Numbered from the stretch's first letter, positions 18,004-27,026 are shown. The stretch: 64,000 nt of DNA from Chloroflexi bacterium AL-N1 (GCA_013122435.1 WYDT01000005.1:186001-250000), one strand, 5' to 3'. Notes: generated from the letters alone by a model not told the origin. A program made the numbers and translations.

Positions 18004-18936
18004 ATGACCTATCTCATCACCGGCGGTATGGGATGTATTGGTGCATGGGTATTAAAACATCTGCTTGAACGCAACGCAAGGGTGGTTAACTTCGACTTGA
18101 GTGAAGACCGCCATCGACTTGATTGGCTCATGAGCCGCGATAAACAGGTTGCGATTACGTTTGTGCAGGGCGATCTGACGGATTTTGAGCAGGTGAAGGT
18201 CGCCTTGCAACATCACGATATCACCCATGTTATTCATCTTGCTGCGCTGCAAGTGCCGATGTGTAAGGCTAATCCGGTGCTTGGCGCACAGGTGAATGTT
18301 ACCGGGACAACCAATATCTTTGAAGCGGCACGGCAAACTGGTATCTCACATGTCGTCTATGCGTCTTCGATAGCGGTCTATGGTACAGCAGAAGACTATC
18401 CGCCTGGCTTGCTGGCAGAAGATGCGCTAATGTTGCCACAGACGCTGTATGGTGTTTATAAAGTCGCCAACGAAGGCACCGCCCGAATCTACTGGCAGGA
18501 CCACGGCATCTCTAGCACCGTGTTGCGTCCATACACCGTGTATGGTGTGGGCCGTGATCAGGGGCTGACCAGTGAGCCAACGAAAGTGATGGCAGCGGCG
18601 GCACAGGGCCAGGATTATGCGATTACCTTTGGTGGGCGCATGCAGTTTCATTTTGCGTCGGATGTGGCGCGTCAGTTTATCCACGCCGCTGACCACCCGC
18701 TGGCTGGCGCACGAGGCTTCAATCTCGGCACACCAGCCGTTGCGGTCCAAACCGTTGCCGATCTGCTTATGCAACTACGCCCCGGTGTGACGATTACCGT
18801 CGCTGACAAGCCACTGCCTTTTCCTGAAGCGGCTGATCCTGCGCCGCTTCATAATGCATTTGATAGCATCTATGAGACGCCCTTAGTCGACGGTATTACG
18901 GAGACCTTAGCACACTTTGAAAGCTTAAATGGTTAA
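18004..18936 (+). CDS. NAD-dependent epimerase/dehydratase
   Basis: A 310-residue extended SDR. The nucleotide loop is TGGMGCIG near the N-terminus, followed by an acidic residue in FDLSED for NAD binding; ASSIAVYG and YGVYK supply the catalytic Ser/Tyr/Lys. Family members interconvert or oxidise sugars or sugar-derived acids, for example uronate dehydrogenase and D-erythronate or threonate dehydrogenase. A GAGGAA site precedes the ATG at 18004. Its position between the dehydratase and the aldolase suggests a step on a sugar acid rather than nucleotide-sugar synthesis. Confidence 0.85.
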   Translation: MTYLITGGMGCIGAWVLKHLLERNARVVNFDLSEDRHRLDWLMSRDKQVAITFVQGDLTDFEQVKVALQHHDITHVIHLAALQVPMCKANPVLGAQVNVTGTTNIFEAARQTGISHVVYASSIAVYGTAEDYPPGLLAEDALMLPQTLYGVYKVANEGTARIYWQDHGISSTVLRPYTVYGVGRDQGLTSEPTKVMAAAAQGQDYAITFGGRMQFHFASDVARQFIHAADHPLAGARGFNLGTPAVAVQTVADLLMQLRPGVTITVADKPLPFPEAADPAPLHNAFDSIYETPLVDGITETLAHFESLNG

Positions 18937-18986
18937 AACAACGCACTAACACCTGTAGGTATTACAAAGGAGATCTTTCAAACACT

Positions 18987-20285
18987 ATGACATTTGCAAT
19001 GATGCCGCCTCGGGACCAGTTGGTCACGATCATGAAGCGTATCTACGACAACGGAATGACGACACTGAGTGGTGGCAATCTATCCATTAAAGACCCCAAC
19101 GGCGATATCTGGATCACGCCAGCCGGTGTCGATAAAGGCGCACTAACCCCCGAAGATATCATCTGCACACGTGCGGATGGTACGACCGTTGGGCCGCACC
19201 GACCATCGAGTGAGTTGCCATTCCATCGGGCCATCTATGTGCGTCGCCCGGACATTAACGCGGTGGTGCATGCTCACCCACCAGCCCTTGTGTCGTTCAG
19301 CATCGTGCGCGAAGTGCCAGATACACGCATCATTCCGCAGGTGAATCGTGTCTGTGGGCGGGTGGGCTATGCGCCCTATGCACTCACTGGAAGTGAACAA
19401 CTGGGTGCGAGTATTGCTGCAACGTTTGCCAAAGGGCACGATGCCATCATTCTGGAGAATCATGGTGTGGCGACGGTTGGCAATGACCTGCTCGATGCCT
19501 TTCAGCGGCTGGAAACGCTGGAGTTCTGTGCACGTATGTTGATAGCTGCACGCAAATTGGGTGACGTTCAGATGCTCGAGGATGTAGAACTCGACACATT
19601 TAATCGTCGTCAGGTGGAACTGGACGAGTTTGTGCCAGATCATCATAGCAGCCACGAGCGCGAACTACGCCAGCAAATGACCAAAACCCTGCATCGCGCG
19701 GTGCAGCGCCACCTGATGATGAGTACTGCCGGAGTTATCTCGGTGCGTCTTGATGCGGAGAGCTTTCTGATCACGCCGACAGGTGTTGATCGTGGAACGG
19801 TTGTCAACGATGATATGGTCTTGATTCGTGAGGGCCAGCGTGAGCAGGGCAAACACCCCAGTCGTTCGGTGCTGTTGCACCAAGCCATTTATGCACACCA
19901 CCCGGAGATTCACTGCATTATGACCGCGCAGTGCCCTGCGGTAACAGCATATGCCATTGCCGATGTCCATTTCAACTCACACACGATTCCCGAAAGCTAC
20001 ATTCTGCTACGCAACGTTCCCAAAATGCCATTCGACAGGTTTTACAACGATCTGGAAGCAGTGGCTAAAGGTGTTGCCATGCATACACCCGTAACCATTG
20101 TGGAGAACGATTGTGTATTGGTGGTAGGAACTGATCTTCTCAATGCGTTTGACCGACTCGAAGTAGCCGAATACAGTGCCCGGTCACTGATCGATGCGTC
20201 GAGTCTGGGGCCGGTTATTTCGATTGCCGATGAGGAAATCAGGGAGCTTGACGTGGCGTTCAATCTCTCCGCTGCGTCACAGTAG
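18987..20285 (+). CDS. Two-domain class II aldolase/adducin protein with an inactive second domain
   Basis: A 432-residue protein made of two class II aldolase/adducin domains (about 5-200 and 228-410); the usual family member has one domain of 200-260. The first domain has the catalytic Glu (E76 in SSELPFH) and the three metal ligands H95, H97 (HAHPP) and H159 (ENHG). In the second domain the aligned positions are S294, T313, Q315 and D375 (END), so no metal site remains. The first half could cleave a phosphorylated or free keto/aldo sugar or act as a decarboxylase/epimerase; the second half is probably structural. It is the last gene of the sugar operon, with AAGGAG upstream. Confidence 0.85.
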   Translation: MTFAMMPPRDQLVTIMKRIYDNGMTTLSGGNLSIKDPNGDIWITPAGVDKGALTPEDIICTRADGTTVGPHRPSSELPFHRAIYVRRPDINAVVHAHPPALVSFSIVREVPDTRIIPQVNRVCGRVGYAPYALTGSEQLGASIAATFAKGHDAIILENHGVATVGNDLLDAFQRLETLEFCARMLIAARKLGDVQMLEDVELDTFNRRQVELDEFVPDHHSSHERELRQQMTKTLHRAVQRHLMMSTAGVISVRLDAESFLITPTGVDRGTVVNDDMVLIREGQREQGKHPSRSVLLHQAIYAHHPEIHCIMTAQCPAVTAYAIADVHFNSHTIPESYILLRNVPKMPFDRFYNDLEAVAKGVAMHTPVTIVENDCVLVVGTDLLNAFDRLEVAEYSARSLIDASSLGPVISIADEEIRELDVAFNLSAASQ

Positions 20286-20310
20286 ACCAAGAGTTGAGGG
20301 AAATAATGGG

Positions 20311-20351
20311 TGCACCAGACGTTGTAATCGGAACTACTTTGGTCTGGTGCA
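20311..20351 (+). terminator. Terminator of the sugar operon
   Basis: Arms TGCACCAGAC (20311-20320) and GTCTGGTGCA (20342-20351) pair perfectly over 10 bases and are followed by a T-rich stretch (TGTTCTCTTTGCTTTT). Confidence 0.8.
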
Positions 20352-20469
20352 TGTTCTCTTTGCTTTTCTAGTACTCACTGATCTCATCGTTTATGGGGTT
20401 GACGTGTAAATGAGAAAAAAGCTTTACAGATGAGTAATTTCTCTGAAATACGTATAACTATTAATTTCA

Positions 20470-21438
20470 TTATTCAATCTTTAATATGTCACACTCTTGT
20501 TTCAACAGAGAATACTTAGTAACGTCATTGTAAAACGTATCCCATATGCCTTGTTCAACACGTCTTTGAGAATAATAGCAACTCATCTTCACAAAACAAG
20601 CAAGTGAGTCACATAAACCCTTTATTAGTTTAGCTATTCCTTCTTCCATGTTCTGTCCATATGATAAAAAAATAGCATCTCTATAGTTGGCTTTACCACG
20701 AAACCTGAAAGCTTGATGGAGAAAAGCTGTTCCTTTGCCAGATAATCTTTGATCACGATATTCTCTTGCGACTTTGCTCCGAAAATCTTTTACGCCTAAC
20801 CCCCGAAAATCTTTTTCGGATTTTATTTTATTCTCAAGTAGCTCACGTTCTCTACTCGCCGTTCCTTGTAGATAAGAACAGCACGCACCAAAAGCCTCCT
20901 CACTTGTAGAAGGGCATGGATTTAGGTGATATGTGTTTCCATTCCTAAGAACCTTAATTTCCTGCTCATATTCATTTTTAACTAGCGTGGACAAGCAGTA
21001 GTTAAATGGTGGTAATATCAAACCTCAGCTATTGAGTAAATGATGCCAAACTCTGGCTGTAGAAGTATGCGTTTCTTGTATGGTTCCATCTGTGGCAGAA
21101 ATCATAGCACTTGCAGAATAGTAGATTCCATAATACCAAGCAATGATTGCTGATCTTACCAGAGGATAGTAATTATTTGGGTTATCTGCGATTCTTGAAA
21201 GAGAGACATAATGATGAAATGCCATAAGGATATGTTCAAATGTGGCATTATCTCCTTTTATATCCAGTTTTCGGCGTAGAACTGAATCGTAAAATCGTTT
21301 TAGTTCTACTTTTTCAAATTGTCCTTCTGCACATATGATAGCTAAGGCTACCGCCCAATTTATGGTTGAGTGAAGCGAAAAAGTGGGATTGATATCTGGC
21401 GATTCATCTTTTAGTCTTCTATAGAGCCACTGTGTCAT
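20470..21438 (-). pseudogene. HEPN-like protein gene interrupted by an in-frame TGA
   Basis: Two frames (21438-21025 and 21021-20470) lie in the same phase and are separated only by a TGA at 21025-21027; a TTG at 21021 is the only apparent restart. Read through, it is one protein of about 322 residues. The first part has RSAIIAWYYGIYYSASAMI and ETHTSTARVWHH, a pattern like HEPN-domain helices; the second part starts LILPPFNYCLSTLVK and contains AFRFRGKANYRDAIF. CGA or TGG to TGA would create the stop. The DNA is AT-rich compared with flanking genes. It follows the four-helix membrane protein gene by 54 bases. The HEPN assignment is tentative. Confidence 0.65.
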
Positions 21439-21492
21439 AAGATGTTAATATGTAAAACTATATAAAAGTTGATTTTATATATCCGATAAGTG

Positions 21493-22218
21493 TTATTTAT
21501 GCAATTTTTCAAAAATATTTAATTTATGTTGTTGTAAAACCTGCAATTTTTCTTCTACTGACTTATTGATTTTTTCTAAATAATTGTCACCCCTTTGAAT
21601 ATTGTATCTTCTTTGATGGTAAAAAAAAGCGCCACCCAGAAGGAGGGATGCTAGCAGATATACTGTGAAAGAGATTACCCATATATTATTTGTAATAACT
21701 GAATGTAAGAAAATATAAGGATAAAAAGAACATATGAGTAATATAACTATTAGAAGTGACAAATTAAAGAATTGTAGTATTCTAACAGAGGTTTGCCTAC
21801 TGATAGGTGTGAAATCATGAGAAGATTTTTCCCTAGTAGCTGTAACTAAAATGATATACATTGAAGCCCATTTGTCTATGTCAACAAAGCTTCTTCTTAT
21901 CATACTTGCCTGAGTAGCTAGTAATGCAGCAGTCCCCGTTAGGTTGACAATGCGTCTCGATAGTCGAAATCCGGCAATAAAAAGAACTAACGAAAATATT
22001 TGTGCTACTGCCAAAACAGTTATTGTTTCACTTGATAACTGGGCGATTATTCCTGCAGCAGTTATAGATAAACCTAGAAAACCAAAATAATATTGTGCTT
22101 CTTTGTCTAGTCGATCATAAACATGCTGTAATTGACTGATCGATTGCTGGTACTCGACTAGTAAAAATTCTGTCACTTTGTTGTTATTTAGAGAGTACTG
22201 ATGTTGAAGGGATATCAT
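21493..22218 (-). CDS. Four-helix membrane protein, possible membrane effector
   Basis: A 241-residue protein with a helical cytosolic N-terminus (about 1-40), two membrane helices (about 43-62 and 66-86), a soluble middle of some 60 residues, two more helices (about 148-170 and 178-200) and a charged coiled C-terminal tail rich in Lys/Glu. This paired-helix layout resembles SLATT/S-4TM-type pore-forming effectors of bacterial conflict systems, but no diagnostic motif was recognised. GAGGAG precedes the ATG at 22218. It is upstream of, and probably co-transcribed with, the HEPN-like gene, inside an AT-rich island. Confidence 0.65.
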   Translation of the reverse strand: MISLQHQYSLNNNKVTEFLLVEYQQSISQLQHVYDRLDKEAQYYFGFLGLSITAAGIIAQLSSETITVLAVAQIFSLVLFIAGFRLSRRIVNLTGTAALLATQASMIRRSFVDIDKWASMYIILVTATREKSSHDFTPISRQTSVRILQFFNLSLLIVILLICSFYPYIFLHSVITNNIWVISFTVYLLASLLLGGAFFYHQRRYNIQRGDNYLEKINKSVEEKLQVLQQHKLNIFEKLHK

Positions 22219-22724
22219 TATCCAAAACTCCTCAAGATGAACAATACTATTTACTACAGTAAAAATAAAGAAAAGTATGTGTATTACTATTAATTTGATA
22301 GATATGGATAATTACACTTGTCAGATAGTTGTCATCTTGTTTTTCTGCTTGATTCTAAATAGCTTTCATAAACCATATAGTTGCTCTGAAAATTAGAATA
22401 TATAATTATGACGGATGAAAAACTTTACATCTCAACTCTATCCCATTCTAATAAAGGAATCAATAACAAGTGTGTCATATTACTATTTTTTGGTTGTCAG
22501 TATTGTCACAGCTACTTTGAGATATATAAATGTCATTCATGTGCAGTAGGAGTGGTTATATGATGAACGTATTTTATATTGGTTAATCACAAAAAGCCGA
22601 TCCCATGATGGCATCGACTTTCATCTGATGAGGATATTATGAACCCTTACAGTATAAATGAGAGATTTGTCATTACAATCAACAAACTATTTGTGATGAA
22701 AATCAGAATACATCTGATTGTTCC
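22219..22724. other. AT-rich non-coding region
   Basis: About 500 bases with no supported gene. It contains the upstream region of the four-helix membrane protein gene and, at its right end, the terminator-like hairpin listed at 22592. Confidence 0.5.
22592..22621 (-). terminator. Imperfect hairpin downstream of the crtI-like gene
   Basis: Arms AAAAGCCGATCCCA-like (from 22592) and TGGCATCGACTTT (22609-22621) pair with about two mismatches around a short loop. On the minus strand the final AAAG arm reads as a CTTTTT tail, as expected for a terminator of the carotenoid operon. Confidence 0.55.
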
Positions 22725-24245
22725 CTACGCCAGCGCCCCTACCGCCTGTGATCGCTCGAGTGGCAGGTCCTGGCCAATGAAGAACGTTGCACTCCGCGCC
22801 GCTTCGAGGATGGTCATCAGCCCACTGCCCGGGTGGACTGCGCCGCCAATCCAGTACAGGCCACGCGTGCTGTCTGATCTGATGTGTGGACGTAGTGGCC
22901 CCAATTGATTCCAGTTGTGTCCGAGATTAAAGACAGAACCGAGATGGACGGCAAAATCATCACGCCATGTTTCGGCAGTGTAGCACGTTTCGGTTTGGAT
23001 ATGCTTCTCGACATCATCAAATCCGAGCAGTGGCATGCGGCTGATGATGAGATCGCGGAACGATTGCTGTTTGGCGGCCCAGTCGACGTTGTAGGATGTG
23101 TTTGGAATAGGAACCAACACATAGAGTGTGCTATGTCCCTCCGGTGCGTTGCTGGAGTCTACAATGGTCGGGTTGCACACATAGAATGCGGGGTCCTGCT
23201 CATCAAGTGCCGAGTCGTCGATCCATGGTCGTTCGCGGCGACGCATATTATTCGAGAGGTACAGTTGATGGTGTGGCAAATCTTCATAGCGACGATCCAC
23301 GCCTAGATACAGCATAAACGTCGAACACGAGAACTGCATGCGACTCAACTTGCGATCGGTGTAGCGCCCCCGTGCCGATTCAGGCAATAGCGTTCGCACG
23401 CCATGGCCAAAGTCGGCATTCACCACCACACTGTCCGCAGTGACTCGCTCACCGCTCATAAGCTCGATGCCCCGTGTCTGACCATGCTCGATCCAGACCT
23501 GACGCACCGGTGTATTGAGGTGAATAGGGACTCCCAGATCCCGAGCGGCGCGACCAAAAGCCTGCGCGAGTGCACGGAATCCTCCTTCGGGATGCCATAC
23601 CCCGTCGGCAAATTCAAGGAAGGGTACCAGACTAAAAACACTGGAGCAGGCCGACGGATGCATCCCCAGGTACTTCGATGGGTAGCTCATTGCGTAGACC
23701 AGCCGCTCATCTTTGAAGTAGCGCCAGAAGTGATCGTAGAGGCTCTCCCAAGGACGGAATGGGAGTGCTGCTGCAATCTCCTTTGGTTGAAGGTAGCCCA
23801 GTGCCGAACGAACTGGCGTTCCCAGATATGGCCCATACCCGATCACATTTTTGCGAATATGTTCGATATACCAGCGCTCAAAGGCCTGTGGTAAATCGGC
23901 GCGGATCGTGGCGAGTTGGGCTTTGAATGCCTCGATATCTGAGGTAAGATCGATGTAGCTATCGTCCCAGAAACGCAGCCGTGTGTTTGGGTCTAAGCGA
24001 GTGAAGCGAATGTAGTCGCTGAAGCGTAAACCTGATTCGGCAAACAACTCCTCATATACCCGTGGCAATTGCAGAATCGTGGGGCCGCTGTCGAACTGGT
24101 ATGGCCCATCGGTAAATCCACGCATGCGCCCGCCGACGCGGTCTTCCGCCTCATAGATTTCGACCGAATATCCTTTACTGGCCAGCCGCATAGCTGTTGC
24201 GAGGCCCCCCGGCCCCGCACCAATAACAATAATATGTTTTGACAC
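22725..24245 (-). CDS. crtI: CrtI-type phytoene/carotenoid desaturase
   Basis: A 506-residue FAD enzyme. The N-terminal dinucleotide fold is VIGAGPGGLATAMRLASKG with EAEDRVGGR, and the C-terminal family signature is YWIGGAVHPGSGLMTILEAA. Length and ends fit bacterial CrtI (phytoene desaturase/isomerase) and its relatives CrtN, CrtO and CrtD; which step it performs cannot be fixed from sequence alone. The start is a GTG at 24245 behind AGGACA. It is the last gene of a minus-strand operon with the pseudokinase (88 bases upstream) and the plant-type desaturase. Confidence 0.88.
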   Translation of the reverse strand: MSKHIIVIGAGPGGLATAMRLASKGYSVEIYEAEDRVGGRMRGFTDGPYQFDSGPTILQLPRVYEELFAESGLRFSDYIRFTRLDPNTRLRFWDDSYIDLTSDIEAFKAQLATIRADLPQAFERWYIEHIRKNVIGYGPYLGTPVRSALGYLQPKEIAAALPFRPWESLYDHFWRYFKDERLVYAMSYPSKYLGMHPSACSSVFSLVPFLEFADGVWHPEGGFRALAQAFGRAARDLGVPIHLNTPVRQVWIEHGQTRGIELMSGERVTADSVVVNADFGHGVRTLLPESARGRYTDRKLSRMQFSCSTFMLYLGVDRRYEDLPHHQLYLSNNMRRRERPWIDDSALDEQDPAFYVCNPTIVDSSNAPEGHSTLYVLVPIPNTSYNVDWAAKQQSFRDLIISRMPLLGFDDVEKHIQTETCYTAETWRDDFAVHLGSVFNLGHNWNQLGPLRPHIRSDSTRGLYWIGGAVHPGSGLMTILEAARSATFFIGQDLPLERSQAVGALA

Positions 24246-24333
24246 AACGCTTGTCCTGTTCTAGCTCCGTAAAGATGGTATCTATAAAAATGTTTCGATG
24301 CTCCCTGTACGTGAGGAAATAATGCTAGCATTC

Positions 24334-25614
24334 CTAACCAATCAAACCAGTTATTAAAGCGATGAGAGCAACCCCAATACAAAGCACGATTGCTGCAAGT
24401 ACAACCACTATAGCGATCAGCCATTTCGTGCTGATACCTCGCTGAGATGGACTCTCTTCCAAGATCGTTGTGTTGGCTGGTTCAGCCTCTACAATAGACG
24501 CGGCATTCTTTGTATCCATCTCTTCTGCCTGCCCTGGTAACATCGGTGCTTCCATAATCGTGGTCGACATTGATGGGATTTTTGGTTTCTCGGGAGGCTG
24601 AGATACTGTCTCGGAAGAAGTAGATGATGTTGTTGGAAGAGATGCTGACTTCTCGTTTTCAGGTTGTGCTATTGAAACAGATGCTGGTTGCTTGGTTTCC
24701 GTTGGTACGGATTCCTCAGGTGGTAATATGAGGGTCGCCGCAGGTGATAGCGTCCCGTCTTGTTTGGTTAGCGTAGGATCATGAGCTGGTAGCACTTCCT
24801 CACTATGATCAGTAATACGACCTGACATAACCTGAATGGTTTCCAACGCCAGACGGAGTTCTCGGGCATTTTGATAGCGGTTCACCGGGCGTTGTTGAAG
24901 CCCCCGCAGAATGGCTTGTTCGATTAACTCTGATAGTTGTGCGTTAAGTGCGCGTGGTTTGTGCAGTATTGCCCCTGTTTGCTGTTGTTCTACTGTCGTG
25001 GGGGCCTGGCCGCTCAGCGCATGATAGAGCATGGCACTCACCGCGTAGGTGTCGGTGGCTGGGTTGGGCTCCGCATCGTCGGGTGTGAGTTCTGGTGCGC
25101 GGTACGGCGATGCGAGATGTACAAACGGGCGTGCCAGCGTATGCGGCATGAGACGCCACGACTCATCGTCGGCAACCCATACATCGCTCAGCCATAACTC
25201 ACCGACGAAGAAAGGTGGATGTTGTTGATGCAGCACTTCGAGTATGTACAACAGTTGACCAAGGTGCGGCAGAATGTCAGTCTCAGCGAAGGGAGCACCA
25301 CGTACGCGCAAAAGGTGTTCGAGATCCCTGCCACCAGGATCATCCACTACCATGTAAAAAGATGACCCGTCGACGAAGTGATCGAGCAGTGGTAACAGTA
25401 CCTGGTGCTGTATCGTGGCGAGTTGGCGTGCCATGAGCGTTATCTCTTCCTGGGCCTCATCGTCAACCAGTGGCAAAACACACAGCAGGATCGGTTGTTC
25501 CTTGTGGGTATCTTGCGCCCGATACACTTGTCCCCCTGGCCGTTCGTCAACGGGATACAAAAGCTGATAGCGATTTTGTAGGATCGTGTCTGGTGACAGC
25601 ATCAACAACCTCAT
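24334..25614 (-). CDS. Membrane-anchored pseudokinase
   Basis: A 426-residue protein. Residues 10-275 have the fold of a bacterial Ser/Thr kinase: NRYQLLYPVDERPGGQVYRA (glycine loop), YRAPEL (171-176, APE motif) and DTYAVSAMLYHALSG (helix F). The ATP-anchoring lysine is replaced (C45 in ILLCVLP), the HRD loop reads FVGELWLSD and no DFG is present, so catalysis is very unlikely. A Pro/Ser/Thr-rich linker (about 275-390) leads to one C-terminal transmembrane helix (about 397-420). Its place between two carotenoid desaturase genes, 38 and 88 bases from them, suggests a scaffold or regulator of membrane-bound pigment synthesis. Confidence 0.85.
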   Translation of the reverse strand: MRLLMLSPDTILQNRYQLLYPVDERPGGQVYRAQDTHKEQPILLCVLPLVDDEAQEEITLMARQLATIQHQVLLPLLDHFVDGSSFYMVVDDPGGRDLEHLLRVRGAPFAETDILPHLGQLLYILEVLHQQHPPFFVGELWLSDVWVADDESWRLMPHTLARPFVHLASPYRAPELTPDDAEPNPATDTYAVSAMLYHALSGQAPTTVEQQQTGAILHKPRALNAQLSELIEQAILRGLQQRPVNRYQNARELRLALETIQVMSGRITDHSEEVLPAHDPTLTKQDGTLSPAATLILPPEESVPTETKQPASVSIAQPENEKSASLPTTSSTSSETVSQPPEKPKIPSMSTTIMEAPMLPGQAEEMDTKNAASIVEAEPANTTILEESPSQRGISTKWLIAIVVVLAAIVLCIGVALIALITGLIG

Positions 25615-25652
25615 CTTCGTTGAAGTATATGCAAGAACTGTACTGCCTACAA

Positions 25653-27026
25653 TTATACCTCAGCAGCTATTTCCTGCACTTCAACTCCAACGCGATCAAT
25701 CCGTTCAATGGTGCGTTTGGCGCTACGTATGGCGCCCTCGATGGAAGCCATAAACTCTTGTTGAGTATAGTCACCCGTCAGGAAGAAATTAGGCACCGGC
25801 GACGCCTGATCCGGGCGATATTTATCCACACCTGGTCGTGCCTGATAGACCGAGTTCGGAATACGCACGAGGGTGTATTTCGTAAGTTTGGCCTCACGCG
25901 CTTCTGGATGCAAGCGGTAGAAGTCACCCAAAATCTGTTCCAACACGGTTTCATCATCCTGGTTGATCAGTTTTTCAGCCGGAGCAACGACCAACTCGAT
26001 CACTGAACCAGGGTATTTCGTATAATCTGGTGAAATCCGTGGTAGGTCGGCGTAGACACTGATATGGCTATGTGCGCTGAAAATGAGATTGTCAACGTGT
26101 GTCACCATCCGATCAAAGTAGAGTTGTGCCGTAATAACCGGCTGCCCTTTCAGGTGTTTGAGATTGTCGAAATAGGGCTGGGCCTTGAGCGCCGCCGGAA
26201 TAGTCTTACGAAGGCTGTGTACAGGCATGGCTGAAATGTAAATGTCGCCCGTAATTGTGCTTCCGTCATCAAGCAAGAACCCAGTGATACGATTGTTCAT
26301 CTCATCATAGAGGATCTCGGTCACTTTGTGGTTGAGCAATACCTGCACACCACGAGCCTCGAGTTTGTCGATCAATGGTACCCATAATCGCTCGTGAGGT
26401 GAACCTTTGATGGCTCCCATCTTGGCGGCACCTGGTTGTTGGGCGAAATGAAGCATCGCCGTTAATGGCAATTTAGCCGACACATTGTTGGTGTCCTGGA
26501 AGTTCAGTGCCAGCGCCATGGTGTCCATCACCCCACGAAGTGAATGCTCGCCCATGCCGTGGCGTAGGTGCCATGCTGCATAGGTCTGTTCATCCTGGGC
26601 ATCGATGTACGCTTGATTGCCAAAGATCGGTCGTGTCAGGCCCAGCGCCATACGCGCTTTGTCTGGCAATCCAATTAATTTGGTTGTTGCAACACCGGCT
26701 AATCCGTTGATGGGTGGTGGCAACCACGGCACAAAACGAATCGATGTTTGGCCATGCTCTGGCGAAGCAAAGACCATTTCGGATGGCTTCCAATCAAAGC
26801 AGTCCTGTAGTTCACATTCATCAAGAAATGACAAAAGGTTTCGGTAGGCGCCAAAGAAGACGTGGAGGCCGCTTTCGACCCAGTCGCCATCTTCGTCGCG
26901 CCAGGCTGATACTTTGCCGCCGGGAACATCACGCTTTTCGAGCAGTACAACTTCATACCCGCGATCGGTAAGCCATTTTGCACAGGCAAAGCCAGCCGGC
27001 CCTGCACCAGCAATAATTGCACGCAT
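25653..27026 (-). CDS. Plant/cyanobacterial-type (PDS-like) phytoene or carotene desaturase
   Basis: A 457-residue FAD amine-oxidase-fold enzyme. AGAGPAGFACAKWL and EKRDVPGGKV are the dinucleotide site, followed by GLHVFFGAYRNLLSFLDE, FDWKPSEMVFASPEHG and KGSPHERLWVPLI, which match the CrtP/PDS-zeta-carotene desaturase family rather than CrtI. Family members dehydrogenate 15-cis-phytoene or zeta-carotene with a quinone acceptor at the membrane. A hydroxysqualene-dehydroxylase-like (HpnE) role is a weaker alternative. GGAGATAACCC precedes the ATG at 27026. It is the first gene of the three-gene operon. Confidence 0.8.
   Translation of the reverse strand: MRAIIAGAGPAGFACAKWLTDRGYEVVLLEKRDVPGGKVSAWRDEDGDWVESGLHVFFGAYRNLLSFLDECELQDCFDWKPSEMVFASPEHGQTSIRFVPWLPPPINGLAGVATTKLIGLPDKARMALGLTRPIFGNQAYIDAQDEQTYAAWHLRHGMGEHSLRGVMDTMALALNFQDTNNVSAKLPLTAMLHFAQQPGAAKMGAIKGSPHERLWVPLIDKLEARGVQVLLNHKVTEILYDEMNNRITGFLLDDGSTITGDIYISAMPVHSLRKTIPAALKAQPYFDNLKHLKGQPVITAQLYFDRMVTHVDNLIFSAHSHISVYADLPRISPDYTKYPGSVIELVVAPAEKLINQDDETVLEQILGDFYRLHPEAREAKLTKYTLVRIPNSVYQARPGVDKYRPDQASPVPNFFLTGDYTQQEFMASIEGAIRSAKRTIERIDRVGVEVQEIAAEV

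Noticed and set aside
20470..21438. Alternative genetic code (TGA as an amino acid)
   Set aside because: Many genes here, such as the DapA-like and BtuF-like genes, end naturally at TGA, so two internal TGA codons are better explained as mutations or errors.
22905..23894. Plus-strand frames opposite the crtI-like gene
   Set aside because: Antisense shadows of a well-supported CrtI-type gene, with no ribosome sites.
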